The notes beneath the pieces are model-generated. The model worked only from the letters and a program-made list of their open reading frames with translations, was not told the origin of the DNA and ran no database searches. Positions 17,490-25,015 of a stretch of 39,357 bases of DNA are shown here, one piece after another. Position 1 is the first letter of the stretch. Every line of letters starts with the position of its first letter. The translations under genes and the position numbers were made by a program. Location: positions 94,380-133,736 of the forward strand of contig PMOI01000012.1 of the NCBI GenBank assembly GCA_003162475.1, given 5' to 3'. This DNA is from Acidimicrobiaceae bacterium. Lineage in GTDB: Bacteria; Actinomycetota; Acidimicrobiia; Acidimicrobiales; RAAP-2.

Positions 17490-18254
17490 CTACTTACCCT
17501 GCCAGTTCGCGTCGCGCTTCTCGGCGAACGCAGTCGCGCCCTCCATGGCGTCGGCGCTGAAGCCGATCATCGCGAAGGCCTCGTCGTTCACGACCCACGC
17601 CTCAGCCTCGGTGAGTTCACCGACGCGGCGCATCACGTCTTTGGACGTGCGAACGGCCAACGGCGCGTTTTTCGCGATGCGCTCGGCGAGGGCGATGGCG
17701 ACGTCGAGGACGACGTCACCGTGCACGACGTGATTGACGAGACCGAGTTCGTAGGCGCGCGCGGCGCTGATGGGATCGGCCGTGAGAGCCAGCTCGAAAG
17801 CGATGGTGAGCGGAACGCGCTTGGGTAGACGAATCAGCCCGCCCGCACCAGCGACGAGTCCGCGCGACGCTTCGGGGATGCCAAACATCGCGTGATCGGC
17901 GGCGACCACCATGTCGCAACTGATCATCATCTCGAAACCGCCCGCGAGCGCCGATCCGTTCGCCGCCGCGATCAAGGGCTTGGGGAAGTCGCGCTTGGTC
18001 AGACCGGCGAATCCCTTTTCGGTGATGGGGAACTCGCCCGTGGCGAAGGCCTTCAAGTCCATGCCCGCGGAGAAGGCCTTATCGCCCGCGCCGGTCAGCA
18101 CCACGACCCAGACGTCGTCGTCCGTTTCGCACTCGTCGAGGGCGTCACTGAGGGCGAGGGCCGTCGCGCGGTTGATGGCGTTGCGCGCCTCGGGTCGGTT
18201 AATGGTGAGTAGTTCAATGTGTCCACGGCGTTCGCGCAGTACTTCATCGGCCAT
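17490..18254 (-). CDS. Enoyl-CoA hydratase / isomerase family protein
   Basis: A 254-residue crotonase-fold enzyme. The oxyanion-hole segments are FSAGMDLKAF (about 61-70) and NGSALAGGFE (about 99-108). Both catalytic glutamates of classical enoyl-CoA hydratases are present at the correct 20-residue spacing (Glu108 in GGFEMM and Glu128 in IPEAS), so hydration of trans-2-enoyl-CoA in fatty acid breakdown is likely. The exact substrate is unknown. An AAGGAGG ribosome binding site precedes the ATG. The CopD-like gene starts immediately after its stop codon. Confidence 0.88.
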   Translation of the reverse strand: MADEVLRERRGHIELLTINRPEARNAINRATALALSDALDECETDDDVWVVVLTGAGDKAFSAGMDLKAFATGEFPITEKGFAGLTKRDFPKPLIAAANGSALAGGFEMMISCDMVVAADHAMFGIPEASRGLVAGAGGLIRLPKRVPLTIAFELALTADPISAARAYELGLVNHVVHGDVVLDVAIALAERIAKNAPLAVRTSKDVMRRVGELTEAEAWVVNDEAFAMIGFSADAMEGATAFAEKRDANWQGK

Positions 18255-18338
18255 CGGGCCTCCTTCAAAGGGCCCTCGCGGGCTTCGTTCGAAACGCTAG
18301 TTGACGTCTGTCTTTGTTGTGCGTGCGAAACTGAGGTC

Positions 18339-19154
18339 GTGACCTTGCGAGCTCGACTCTTCGTAACGCTCGAGGGCTACGCGGTGGAGGGTGGCTTCGA
18401 TCGTGCCGGCGAGCCGATGACCTGTTACGCGCCGACGATCGGACTGGGCCGTCACGTGGGCCCGGGCGCCGCGGACGATCTCTGGCGCCACTACGAGAAG
18501 GTCCTCGACTTCGTACCGACCCTCGGATTCGCCGGCGTTCGACTCACCGTCGAGTGGGCGCGCGTCGAGCCGCGCCAAGGCGAGTACGACGAAGAGGCGC
18601 TTCGTCGCTACCTCGACGTCGTTCGCTACGCTCGCTCGCTCGGACTGGACGTCACGATCGCCCTGGTGGACGCCGTGTGGCCCTCGTGGCTCGGTCAAGA
18701 GGCGTGGCTCTTGCCCTGGGTCGTGCCCCACGTACTCGCCCATGCGAGAAGAGTGGTCGAAACGTTCGCGAACGACGTCACGGGCGTCGTCGCCTTCACC
18801 CAGCCCGACGAACTCGTCACTCGAGGCTTCCTCGCGGGTACGGCGCCTCCGTGGCGTCGAAGTGCCTTGACCGATGCTGCTTTCGCCAACGCGCAGATCG
18901 AGGGACTCGTCAGCGCCCTCGCCACCGACGAGATCGTCGGTCCACGACTGGTGCGCACGAGTGCCGTGACGTCGCTCGACGTCGCGCCTGAGGACTTGCT
19001 AGAGGCGCGACGTTCACTCGACGTCGAAGAGATCTACGTACGATCGTTGTTGCGTGGGAGTGGCCCCACCAGCGCGGGCGCGGGGCTGCTCGCGCTGCAC
19101 GGCAACGAGTGGCGCGTGAACGCTCCCGAGGAGTTACTCAGCGCTCTGCGCTGA
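18339..19154 (+). CDS. Short glycoside hydrolase family 1-like protein lacking catalytic residues
   Basis: A 271-residue protein resembling the first half of a GH1 beta-glucosidase barrel. It shows LEGYAVEGGFDRAGEP near the start, then DLWRHYEKVLDFVPTLGFAGVRLTVEWARVEPRQGEYDEEALRRY, where family members have their SWSR segment (described in pieces: DLWRHY, GVRLTVEWARVEP, GEYDEEAL). The position of the GH1 acid/base motif (TxNEP) reads FTQPDELV (about 153-160), so the Asn-Glu pair is replaced. The C-terminal half with the nucleophile motif (TENG) is absent and total length is about 60% of normal. The start is taken as the GTG at 18339; the frame is open to 18219 but that part overlaps the divergent hydratase gene. 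It is likely not a standard glycosidase. Confidence 0.65.
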   Translation: MTLRARLFVTLEGYAVEGGFDRAGEPMTCYAPTIGLGRHVGPGAADDLWRHYEKVLDFVPTLGFAGVRLTVEWARVEPRQGEYDEEALRRYLDVVRYARSLGLDVTIALVDAVWPSWLGQEAWLLPWVVPHVLAHARRVVETFANDVTGVVAFTQPDELVTRGFLAGTAPPWRRSALTDAAFANAQIEGLVSALATDEIVGPRLVRTSAVTSLDVAPEDLLEARRSLDVEEIYVRSLLRGSGPTSAGAGLLALHGNEWRVNAPEELLSALR

Positions 19155-19814
19155 ATCGCCATCGGGGTGCTCGTCGGTCCACTCTCGCTCGACGCCGGCT
19201 TCGCGACGCTTCTTTCTGTAGTGCAGCCCGACGACCAACCCGATCACGATGACGAGGATTCCGATGCCGGCCCAGCCGGAGTACTTCAAGATTGAACCGA
19301 GCGCACTACCGGCGAAGTAGCCGAGCAACGTATACGTCACTCCCCAGATGAGGGCGCCTGCGGCGTTGGCCATGAGAAACCGGCGATAGCTCAGCCGACT
19401 CATGCCGGCGAGTCCCGGCATGACCGCGCGAAGGAACGCCGTGAAACGTCCCACAAACACGTAGGTGGCGCCGCGACGACGTAGCCCATCGAGCGCGCGT
19501 TCGAGTGCGGCGTGTCGACTGCGCATGAAGGGAAGTTCGATGAGACGATGACCGTAGCGTTTGCCGATTTCGAAGCCCAACGAGTCGCCGACGATGGCGG
19601 CGACGACGACAAGGATCGCGACGGTTACAACGTTGACGCGGCCCTGACTCGCGACCACGCCCGCCACGATCACCGAGGTTTCGCCAGGTAGAACGAATCC
19701 GATAAAGAAAGCGGCCTCGCCAAAGACAAGTAGAGCCACGAGAACGTAGACAAGTCCCGGCGAGATGCTGTGCAACTTCTCGGTCAGAAACGTAGCGATG
19801 GTCGCGTTCAGCAT
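19134..19814 (-). CDS. DedA-family membrane protein
   Basis: A 226-residue integral membrane protein of the DedA (VTT domain) family, whose members flip lipids or maintain membrane homeostasis. Typical features are FGEAAFFIGFVLPGETSVI (about 31-49), GDSLGFEIGKRYGHRL and GRFTAFLRAVMPGLAGMSRL (about 123-142) with the conserved arginines and proline. A basic tail after the last helix (HYRKKRREAG) is cytoplasmic by the positive-inside rule. GGAGAG lies directly before the ATG. Its 3' end overlaps the convergent GH1-like gene by 21 bases. Confidence 0.88.
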   Translation of the reverse strand: MLNATIATFLTEKLHSISPGLVYVLVALLVFGEAAFFIGFVLPGETSVIVAGVVASQGRVNVVTVAILVVVAAIVGDSLGFEIGKRYGHRLIELPFMRSRHAALERALDGLRRRGATYVFVGRFTAFLRAVMPGLAGMSRLSYRRFLMANAAGALIWGVTYTLLGYFAGSALGSILKYSGWAGIGILVIVIGLVVGLHYRKKRREAGVEREWTDEHPDGDSAQSAE

Positions 19815-19896
19815 CTCTCCATTGTGGTTGATAAATCTTGAGTAAGAGTGCCCGGTTGCCGGACTACGGGCGAAACCGCTGTGGCACCATAGTGAC

Positions 19897-21165
19897 GTGC
19901 CACAACCACCACGTGCCGACGGGCACGATCACCCGGCGCGTTCGCCACACGTTCGACCTCCGGTCGGGGCGAAGGCGCTGAGCGAATGGTCCCTCCTTCC
20001 GCTACGACTCTTCCTCGGTGTCACCTTTACCTTCGCCGGTCTTCAGAAGTTGGCCAATCCCAACTTCTTCGACGCCAAGAGCCCAATTTCTATTCAGTCC
20101 CAACTCATCGCGGCGGCACACACGAGTCCCATTCACGCCTTGGTGTCCTCTCTCGAAGGTGCCGCGGTCTTCGTCGGTGTACTGATCGCGGTGGGCGAAG
20201 TGGCCGTCGGACTAGGCACCTTGTTCGGACTCTTCACTCGCGTGGCCGCCCTCGGCGGCCTCCTACTATCTCTCTCGCTCTTCTTGACGGTGAGCTTTCA
20301 CGCTTCTCCCTTCTTCACTGGCGCGGACATCGTGTTCTTCTTCGCCTGGTTGCCCTTCATCGTGGCGGGCGGGGGTACACAACTCTCGTTGGACGCGTGG
20401 ATCAAGCAGCGCGTGGCGAAAGAGCACCAACGCCCGTCGCCCGCGCTCGTGCCCATTGCCTTCGCGCAGGTGCAGAGCCTCTGCGGCAACTACGAACACG
20501 GCAACTGCAAAGCTCGTGCGGGTCTGGCCTGTGACGCGGCGGCGTGCCCGGTGTTGCTGATGGAGGAGACGTCACCGACCGTTTTGACCACAGCTCATGG
20601 CGCCGATCGCCGAGCTGTCGTGCTCGGCGGCGCACTCGCGGCCGCAGTGGGAACGTCGGTCGTTATCGCGGCCACAGCCGCGGCGGTCACGGGTCGATTG
20701 ATCGACGGCGCGCCCAAGCCCTCGGGTCAAGGGAACCAAGTCGCGCCAATCACGACTTCGACAACCACGACTTCGACAACCACGACGACGACGCCCACGA
20801 CGGCGACGACCTCATCCCAGGCGGCGGGGCCGACGACGACGACGCAACCCGCGCCCAAGGGTCAGCTTCTCGGCGCGGCCAGTCAAGTACCGAAGAATGA
20901 AGCTGCGAGTTTCACGATCCCCAACAGCGGTGATCCCGGCATCGTGATCCACACTGAGACGGGTGAGTTCGTGGGCTACGACGCGGTCTGCCCGCACGCG
21001 GGATGCACCGTGGGCTACTCGAACGTCGCCAAAGTCATCGTCTGTCCCTGTCACGGATCGGAGTTTCAAGTGATCAACGGCGACGTCATCGTGGGGCCGG
21101 CGCCGCACGGACTAACGAAGTTGAAGATTGTCGAAGGGGCCAACGGTAACCTCTACCTCCAATGA
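19897..21165 (+). CDS. DoxX-Rieske fusion membrane protein
   Basis: A 422-residue fusion. Residues about 30-165 form a four-helix DoxX domain (LRLFLGVTFTFAGLQKL, GEVAVGLGTLFGLFTRVAAL). Residues 196-217 hold four cysteines (Cys196, 204, 212, 217). Then comes ADRRAVVLGGALAAAVG (RR at 238-239) heading a fifth helix, like the internal Tat signal of actinobacterial QcrA. A Thr/Ser linker (about 286-316) leads to a Rieske domain with ligands Cys365, His367, Cys383, His386 and the disulfide pair Cys370/Cys385 (CPHAGC and CPCHGS). It probably moves electrons at the outer membrane face; its partners are unknown. The GTG start has no ribosome binding site. It overlaps the response regulator by four bases. 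Confidence 0.85.
   Translation: MPQPPRADGHDHPARSPHVRPPVGAKALSEWSLLPLRLFLGVTFTFAGLQKLANPNFFDAKSPISIQSQLIAAAHTSPIHALVSSLEGAAVFVGVLIAVGEVAVGLGTLFGLFTRVAALGGLLLSLSLFLTVSFHASPFFTGADIVFFFAWLPFIVAGGGTQLSLDAWIKQRVAKEHQRPSPALVPIAFAQVQSLCGNYEHGNCKARAGLACDAAACPVLLMEETSPTVLTTAHGADRRAVVLGGALAAAVGTSVVIAATAAAVTGRLIDGAPKPSGQGNQVAPITTSTTTTSTTTTTTPTTATTSSQAAGPTTTTQPAPKGQLLGAASQVPKNEAASFTIPNSGDPGIVIHTETGEFVGYDAVCPHAGCTVGYSNVAKVIVCPCHGSEFQVINGDVIVGPAPHGLTKLKIVEGANGNLYLQ
20755..20835 (+). repeat. Low-complexity Thr/Ser linker repeat
   Basis: A degenerate repeat of ACGACTTCGACAACC-type units encodes a threonine-rich spacer between the fifth helix and the Rieske domain of the DoxX-Rieske protein. The unit is seen twice almost unchanged, then decays into ACG triplets. 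Confidence 0.7.
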
Positions 21166-21848
21166 ATGAACAACCTCTCCGAGTCCTCGTTATCGAAGAC
21201 GACTACGACCTTGCAAGCGCGGTGGCGGGTCTTTTGGTCGACGAAGGATTCGCCGTCGTGCAGCGTCACGACGGCGAAACGGGCTTCGAGGAAGCGCTGC
21301 ACGGGGGCTTCGACGTCATCGTGCTCGACATCATGTTGCCCCGGCGCAGCGGATTTCGGGTGTGCCAGGATCTTCGAGCCGCGGGAATGCAGACCCCACT
21401 CTTGATGTTGACCGCCAAGGAGGGGGACTGGGACGAGGTCGAAGGACTAGACGTCGGGGCCGACGACTTCTTGCGAAAGCCCTTTGAGCGCGCGGTTTTC
21501 ATGGCGCGAGTGCACGCGCTGCTTCGACGTCAAGATCGGGGCCGACCCCAGGCGCTCACGCTCGGGATGGTCTCATTGGATCCGATGAGCCGCCACGTCA
21601 CGTCGCACGGACGACGCGTGACCCTGACGCCGCGCGAGTTCTCCCTGTTGGAGTTCTTCATGAGTCGATCGAAGATCACGCACACCAAGCTGGAGATCTT
21701 GAGCGCGGTGTGGGGCAGTGATTTCGATGGCGATCCGAACATCGTCGAGGTCTACGTGGGTTACTTGCGACGAAAGATCGACGTGTTGAGCGAACCGTCG
21801 ATCATTCATACCGTGCGCGGCGTCGGCTACTGCGCGCGAGACTCGTAA
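21162..21848 (+). CDS. OmpR/PhoB-family response regulator
   Basis: A 228-residue two-domain regulator. The receiver domain shows the acidic pair Asp13/Asp14, phospho-acceptor Asp56 (VLDIMLP), Thr84 (LMLTAK) and Lys106 (LRKPF). The C-terminal winged helix (about 130-226) carries LTPREFSLLEFFMSR, EVYVGYLRRKID and HTVRGVGYCARDS, typical of OmpR DNA-binding domains. The ATG overlaps the DoxX-Rieske stop by four bases, and its own stop overlaps the kinase start by one (TAATG), so all three are translationally coupled. Target genes are not shown; the upstream redox gene is a natural candidate. Confidence 0.95.
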   Translation: MNEQPLRVLVIEDDYDLASAVAGLLVDEGFAVVQRHDGETGFEEALHGGFDVIVLDIMLPRRSGFRVCQDLRAAGMQTPLLMLTAKEGDWDEVEGLDVGADDFLRKPFERAVFMARVHALLRRQDRGRPQALTLGMVSLDPMSRHVTSHGRRVTLTPREFSLLEFFMSRSKITHTKLEILSAVWGSDFDGDPNIVEVYVGYLRRKIDVLSEPSIIHTVRGVGYCARDS

Positions 21849-23245
21849 TGGCCCGAGGTCGTCAGCTCTCGATTCGAGCTCGCCTCACGCTCATCTTCGT
21901 TCTCGCGATCACCGTCATCTTGACCTTCACCGGGGTCGCGCTCGTCAACCTGGTACACCGATCACTGCTCAATCAGGCGACCAATCAGATCGACTCGGTG
22001 ATCGAACAGACCCAGCAGCGTCTGGGCGACGCGACTATCTCATCGAAGCGGGTGATCAGCCTCGCCACCGTCGGCGACGTCGTGGTGCAAGTCACCAACT
22101 ACGAAGACTCCCGGGTGTGGGCGGCCAGTTCGGCCATTGAGAACGCTCCCGTGCTCGCTCGACCCGTCACTGACGCGGCGAAGCCCAGCGGCCTCACCTT
22201 CTCGTTCATCCACGACGCCGGCACCGAGGCGACGCTCCCGGAGTTGAGTTCGGGCGAGGTGTCGACGATCACCACGACGAACGGGCCGGCCCTCATCTTT
22301 GGCTTCGTGTACGGCGGCGCCATCGAGCACAGTGTCCGGGTACTCCTGGTCAGCCTCTTGATCTCCTTCCCGCTGTTGCTGTTGATGTCGGGGGGACTGA
22401 TCTGGCTCGGTATCGGCCTCGCGCTCGCGCCCGTTGAGTCCATTCGCCGTCGCGTCGACGCGATCGCCGCCGAGGACTTGACCGAACGCGTACCCGTCAC
22501 CGGTGGTGACGACGAAATCGCCCGAATGGCACGAACGGTGAACGCGATGTTGGACCGTCTGGAGTCGGCGTCGAAATTTCAACAGGAGTTCGTCTCGAAC
22601 GCCAGCCACGAACTGCGCAGTCCCTTGACGACGTTGCTCGCCACCACCGAACGGGCCACCAGCGACCCCACCAACACCAACTGGACCGAGGTCGCCGACG
22701 TCATCATGCGTGAAGGTCGCCGACTCGACGGCATCATCGGCGATCTCTTCTGGTTGGCACGACACGATGAGGATCACACGCTTACTGAACGAGAAGACGT
22801 CGACTTCGACGATCTGCTCTACGAAGAGGCGACGCGCGTTCGCTCCATGAGCGACCTGGTGGTGGACACGTCGGCGGTCCATCCCACGCGCGTCGTTGGT
22901 AATCAGGCGATGTTGAAGCGAATGATTCGAAACGTGGTCGACAACGCCATGCGCTACGCCCAGAGCGAACTGTGCTTCGAGGCACGCTACGACGGCGACG
23001 AGGCGGTCGTGGTCGTCAGTGACGACGGCGAAGGCATCGACGTCGCGTCGAGTGCGCGCTTGTTCGAGCGCTTCACACGCGCCGACTCGGCCCGCAGTCG
23101 CCAGTCCGGCGGTACGGGACTGGGCCTCGCGATCGTCACCGAAATCGTCATCCGTCACGGTGGATCGGCCCGGTTCGTCAAAGTGGATGGTGGCTCGACG
23201 ATCGAACTGCGTGTTCGCAGTGATGGACAGCGCCTGCTCCCCTAG
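21848..23245 (+). CDS. Membrane sensor histidine kinase
   Basis: A 465-residue kinase. TM1 lies at about 12-36 and TM2 at about 163-192, enclosing a sensor region of about 125 residues without cysteines or recognisable ligand motifs. A HAMP segment (about 185-240, with PVESIRRRVDAIAAEDL) leads to the phospho-accepting His254 in SNASHELRSPLTTL. The ATPase domain has the N box NVVDNAMRYA, G1 DDGEGID, F box LFERFTRADSA and G2 GGTGLGLAI. It is expected to phosphorylate the response regulator just upstream. The stimulus is unknown; coupling to the DoxX-Rieske gene suggests redox or quinone state, as an inference only. Confidence 0.95.
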   Translation: MARGRQLSIRARLTLIFVLAITVILTFTGVALVNLVHRSLLNQATNQIDSVIEQTQQRLGDATISSKRVISLATVGDVVVQVTNYEDSRVWAASSAIENAPVLARPVTDAAKPSGLTFSFIHDAGTEATLPELSSGEVSTITTTNGPALIFGFVYGGAIEHSVRVLLVSLLISFPLLLLMSGGLIWLGIGLALAPVESIRRRVDAIAAEDLTERVPVTGGDDEIARMARTVNAMLDRLESASKFQQEFVSNASHELRSPLTTLLATTERATSDPTNTNWTEVADVIMREGRRLDGIIGDLFWLARHDEDHTLTEREDVDFDDLLYEEATRVRSMSDLVVDTSAVHPTRVVGNQAMLKRMIRNVVDNAMRYAQSELCFEARYDGDEAVVVVSDDGEGIDVASSARLFERFTRADSARSRQSGGTGLGLAIVTEIVIRHGGSARFVKVDGGSTIELRVRSDGQRLLP

Positions 23246-23268
23246 GCGCCGCTTTCTTGAGAGGGAAT

Positions 23269-23274
23269 TAGAGT
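23269..23274 (+). promoter_or_regulatory. -10-like element for the SalK-like gene
   Basis: TAGAGT ends seven bases before the ATG at 23282, again with no ribosome binding site, matching the leaderless arrangement seen at icd, ogt and pntAA. Confidence 0.4.
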
Positions 23275-23281
23275 CATTCCT

Positions 23282-24040
23282 ATGGACGCCGACGAGCTCG
23301 CGACACTCACTGCCGATCCAATTCAGACGCTCGGCATGAGCTTCTACTTCGATCCCCTGACGGGCGAGCGCGCGAAGGAGCACGGACTCAACATCTTCGA
23401 GTTCTACGGTCTCGGGCGAGCTGGCACGCTGGGCGACGTCGACACGCCCACCGTGTTCAAGGCCTTCACTTTCTTCAATCAGCCGACGATCGATTTTCTG
23501 TGGACCCGGGCGAAGTCCAAAGCTGATCCCGTCACCGCCGCCGCCGACTACCTCCTCGCGGCCTACGCCTTCGCCGATCGAACCTTCGGCGGTATCGACT
23601 TGACGGTGTTGGCGCGTTTCGCCTCGGCGGCGCGAAAGGTCGTCGACGCCGAGCCCCGTGGGGTCTGTCCGCTAGTGGACGGCTACAAGAAGTTTCGCGC
23701 GCCGGCCGACCCGGTGCACGCGGCGTACCTGGGCACGATCTTCCTTCGAGAACTTCGTGGCGGCGTGCACATTCACGCGGTCAACGAAGTCGGCCTCACG
23801 CCACTGGTTGCGTGTTACCTCCAAGACCCCGGCCTCTTCACCCTGCACGGCTACCAGGCCGACGAAGTGCCCGACGTCACCGATGAGCTTGAAGGAAAGA
23901 AGGTCCAAGCCGAAGAGGTGACCAGCGCCGCAATGCAGAAGTGTTTCGACGTGCTCAGTGACGTCGAACGCGAGGCGCTCGCCGCGGGCACGCGCGCAAT
24001 GTTCGACGCGCTACAAAATCCGGTTCCCGTCACTCGGTAG
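23282..24040 (+). CDS. SalK / SCO6745-like helical protein
   Basis: A 252-residue soluble, largely helical protein that resembles actinobacterial SCO6745-type proteins, a group annotated by distant similarity to SalK. Supporting pieces are DPIQTLGMSFYFDPLTGERAK near the N-terminus (given here as DPIQTLG and YFDPLTGE), FYGLGRAGTLGDVDTPTV, FFNQPTIDFLW and HAAYLGTIFLRELRGGVHI in the C-terminal half. Function is unknown; a helix-turn-helix-like role has been proposed for relatives, but no clear DNA-binding motif is visible. The next gene starts four bases after its stop. Confidence 0.6.
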   Translation: MDADELATLTADPIQTLGMSFYFDPLTGERAKEHGLNIFEFYGLGRAGTLGDVDTPTVFKAFTFFNQPTIDFLWTRAKSKADPVTAAADYLLAAYAFADRTFGGIDLTVLARFASAARKVVDAEPRGVCPLVDGYKKFRAPADPVHAAYLGTIFLRELRGGVHIHAVNEVGLTPLVACYLQDPGLFTLHGYQADEVPDVTDELEGKKVQAEEVTSAAMQKCFDVLSDVEREALAAGTRAMFDALQNPVPVTR

Positions 24041-24044
24041 TCCT

Positions 24045-24515
24045 ATGGCACACCGACACGCGCTGGGCACGACGCGCGATCGACTGTTGACCATACTCAT
24101 CACGGGCGCGGTGCTCGAGGTCGTCTGGACTGTCTATCTAGGGTGGCGACTGCCTCGCAACCACATCGCGTACCACTGGGACGTCGCGTGGGTGGGACTG
24201 GACGTCGCCGAGATTTTGATGCTCGCCGGTGCGGCGTGGGCCGCGTGGCGCCGTCGCGCGGTACTCATCTTGTTCTCGATCGCGTCGGCGACGCTCTTGC
24301 TTCTCGACGCGTGGTTTGACGTCACGACGTCGGGCAAAAAAGGTTTTGATGGGAGCCTCGCGGTGGCCATCATCATCGAGGTTCCTTCGGCGCTGGCGTT
24401 GCTCTGGGTCGCTCGACGATCGGCTCACGCACTGCTCACCACGCAGTTCACGCGCGACCACCTCGCCGAGACGCCGCTACGCCAAATCCCGCTGACACCA
24501 AAGAGTGAAGACTAG
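24045..24515 (+). CDS. Small four-helix membrane protein, unknown function
   Basis: A 156-residue protein with four predicted membrane helices (starting at about residues 13, 46, 70 and 101). WHPDV-like metal motifs are absent; the loop HIAYHWDVAWVGLDVAEI and LLLDAWFDVTTSGK carry conserved-looking aromatic and acidic residues. I do not recognise the family with certainty; similar small proteins are common and unnamed in Actinobacteria. The ATG at 24045 follows the SalK-like stop by four bases. The longer open frame from 23958 overlaps the previous gene and is rejected. Its stop overlaps that of convergent ogt by four bases. Confidence 0.7.
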   Translation: MAHRHALGTTRDRLLTILITGAVLEVVWTVYLGWRLPRNHIAYHWDVAWVGLDVAEILMLAGAAWAAWRRRAVLILFSIASATLLLLDAWFDVTTSGKKGFDGSLAVAIIIEVPSALALLWVARRSAHALLTTQFTRDHLAETPLRQIPLTPKSED

Positions 24516-24979
24516 TAGTGCACGCCCTCGAGGTCGAGGAGGAAACGTTTCACCTCATCGCCACCGCCGTAGCCACCGAGTCCCGTCGACGACACCACGC
24601 GGTGACAGGGAACGACAACGGGCCAGGGGTTCGCGTGATTCGCGTTACCGACGGCGCGTGACGCGAGCGGTCGATCGACGCTCACGGCGACGTCACCGTA
24701 GGTGCGAACTTCACCGTAGGGAATAGCCGTGAGGGCCCCCCAGACGTCGCGCTGAAAGTCCGTCGCGCTCACGGAGGCCAACGAAACCTCGAATCGACGC
24801 CGCGTGCCGTTGAAGTACTCCTCGAGCTGTTTCGCGACGTTCGCTACCGCGCGCGGCGGCGTTCCCTTCGACGAACGACGGCGCTGATTCGGTAGGTAGA
24901 TGGCCGTGACGGCCTCGGCCGTTCCTTCGACGGCCCACGGGCCGACCGGTGAGGGGACGTTGGTGACGAAAGTTTCCAT
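24512..24979 (-). CDS. ogt: Methylated-DNA--protein-cysteine methyltransferase
   Basis: Repairs O6-alkylguanine by transferring the alkyl group to its own cysteine. The 155 residues include the DNA-binding helix region FQRDVWGALTAIPYGEVRTYG (shown in pieces: FQRDVWGAL, IPYGEVRTYG), RAVGNANHANPWP and the active-site VVVPCHRVV with Cys125. It is a single-domain Ogt type without an Ada regulatory domain. A TAGAAC hexamer ends six bases before the ATG (plus-strand 24986-24991), so the mRNA is likely leaderless. It is divergent from the epoxide hydrolase gene with only 36 bases between starts. Confidence 0.93.
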   Translation of the reverse strand: METFVTNVPSPVGPWAVEGTAEAVTAIYLPNQRRRSSKGTPPRAVANVAKQLEEYFNGTRRRFEVSLASVSATDFQRDVWGALTAIPYGEVRTYGDVAVSVDRPLASRAVGNANHANPWPVVVPCHRVVSSTGLGGYGGGDEVKRFLLDLEGVHY

Positions 24980-24985
24980 GGTGCC

Positions 24986-24991
24986 GTTCTA
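24986..24991 (-). promoter_or_regulatory. -10-like element for ogt
   Basis: TAGAAC on the minus strand, six bases upstream of the ogt ATG. The identical hexamer stands at the same distance before pntAA. Confidence 0.4.
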
Positions 24992-25002
24992 CTTCGTGGG
25001 TG

Positions 25003-25008
25003 TACGGT
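25003..25008 (+). promoter_or_regulatory. -10-like element for the epoxide hydrolase gene
   Basis: TACGGT, seven bases upstream of the GTG at 25016, with no ribosome binding site. Confidence 0.4.
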
Positions 25009-25015
25009 CTCGACG

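Noticed and set aside
20755..20835. The ACG-rich repeat as a CRISPR or regulatory repeat
   Set aside because: It is inside the reading frame, has no spacers, and encodes a Thr/Ser linker of a common type.
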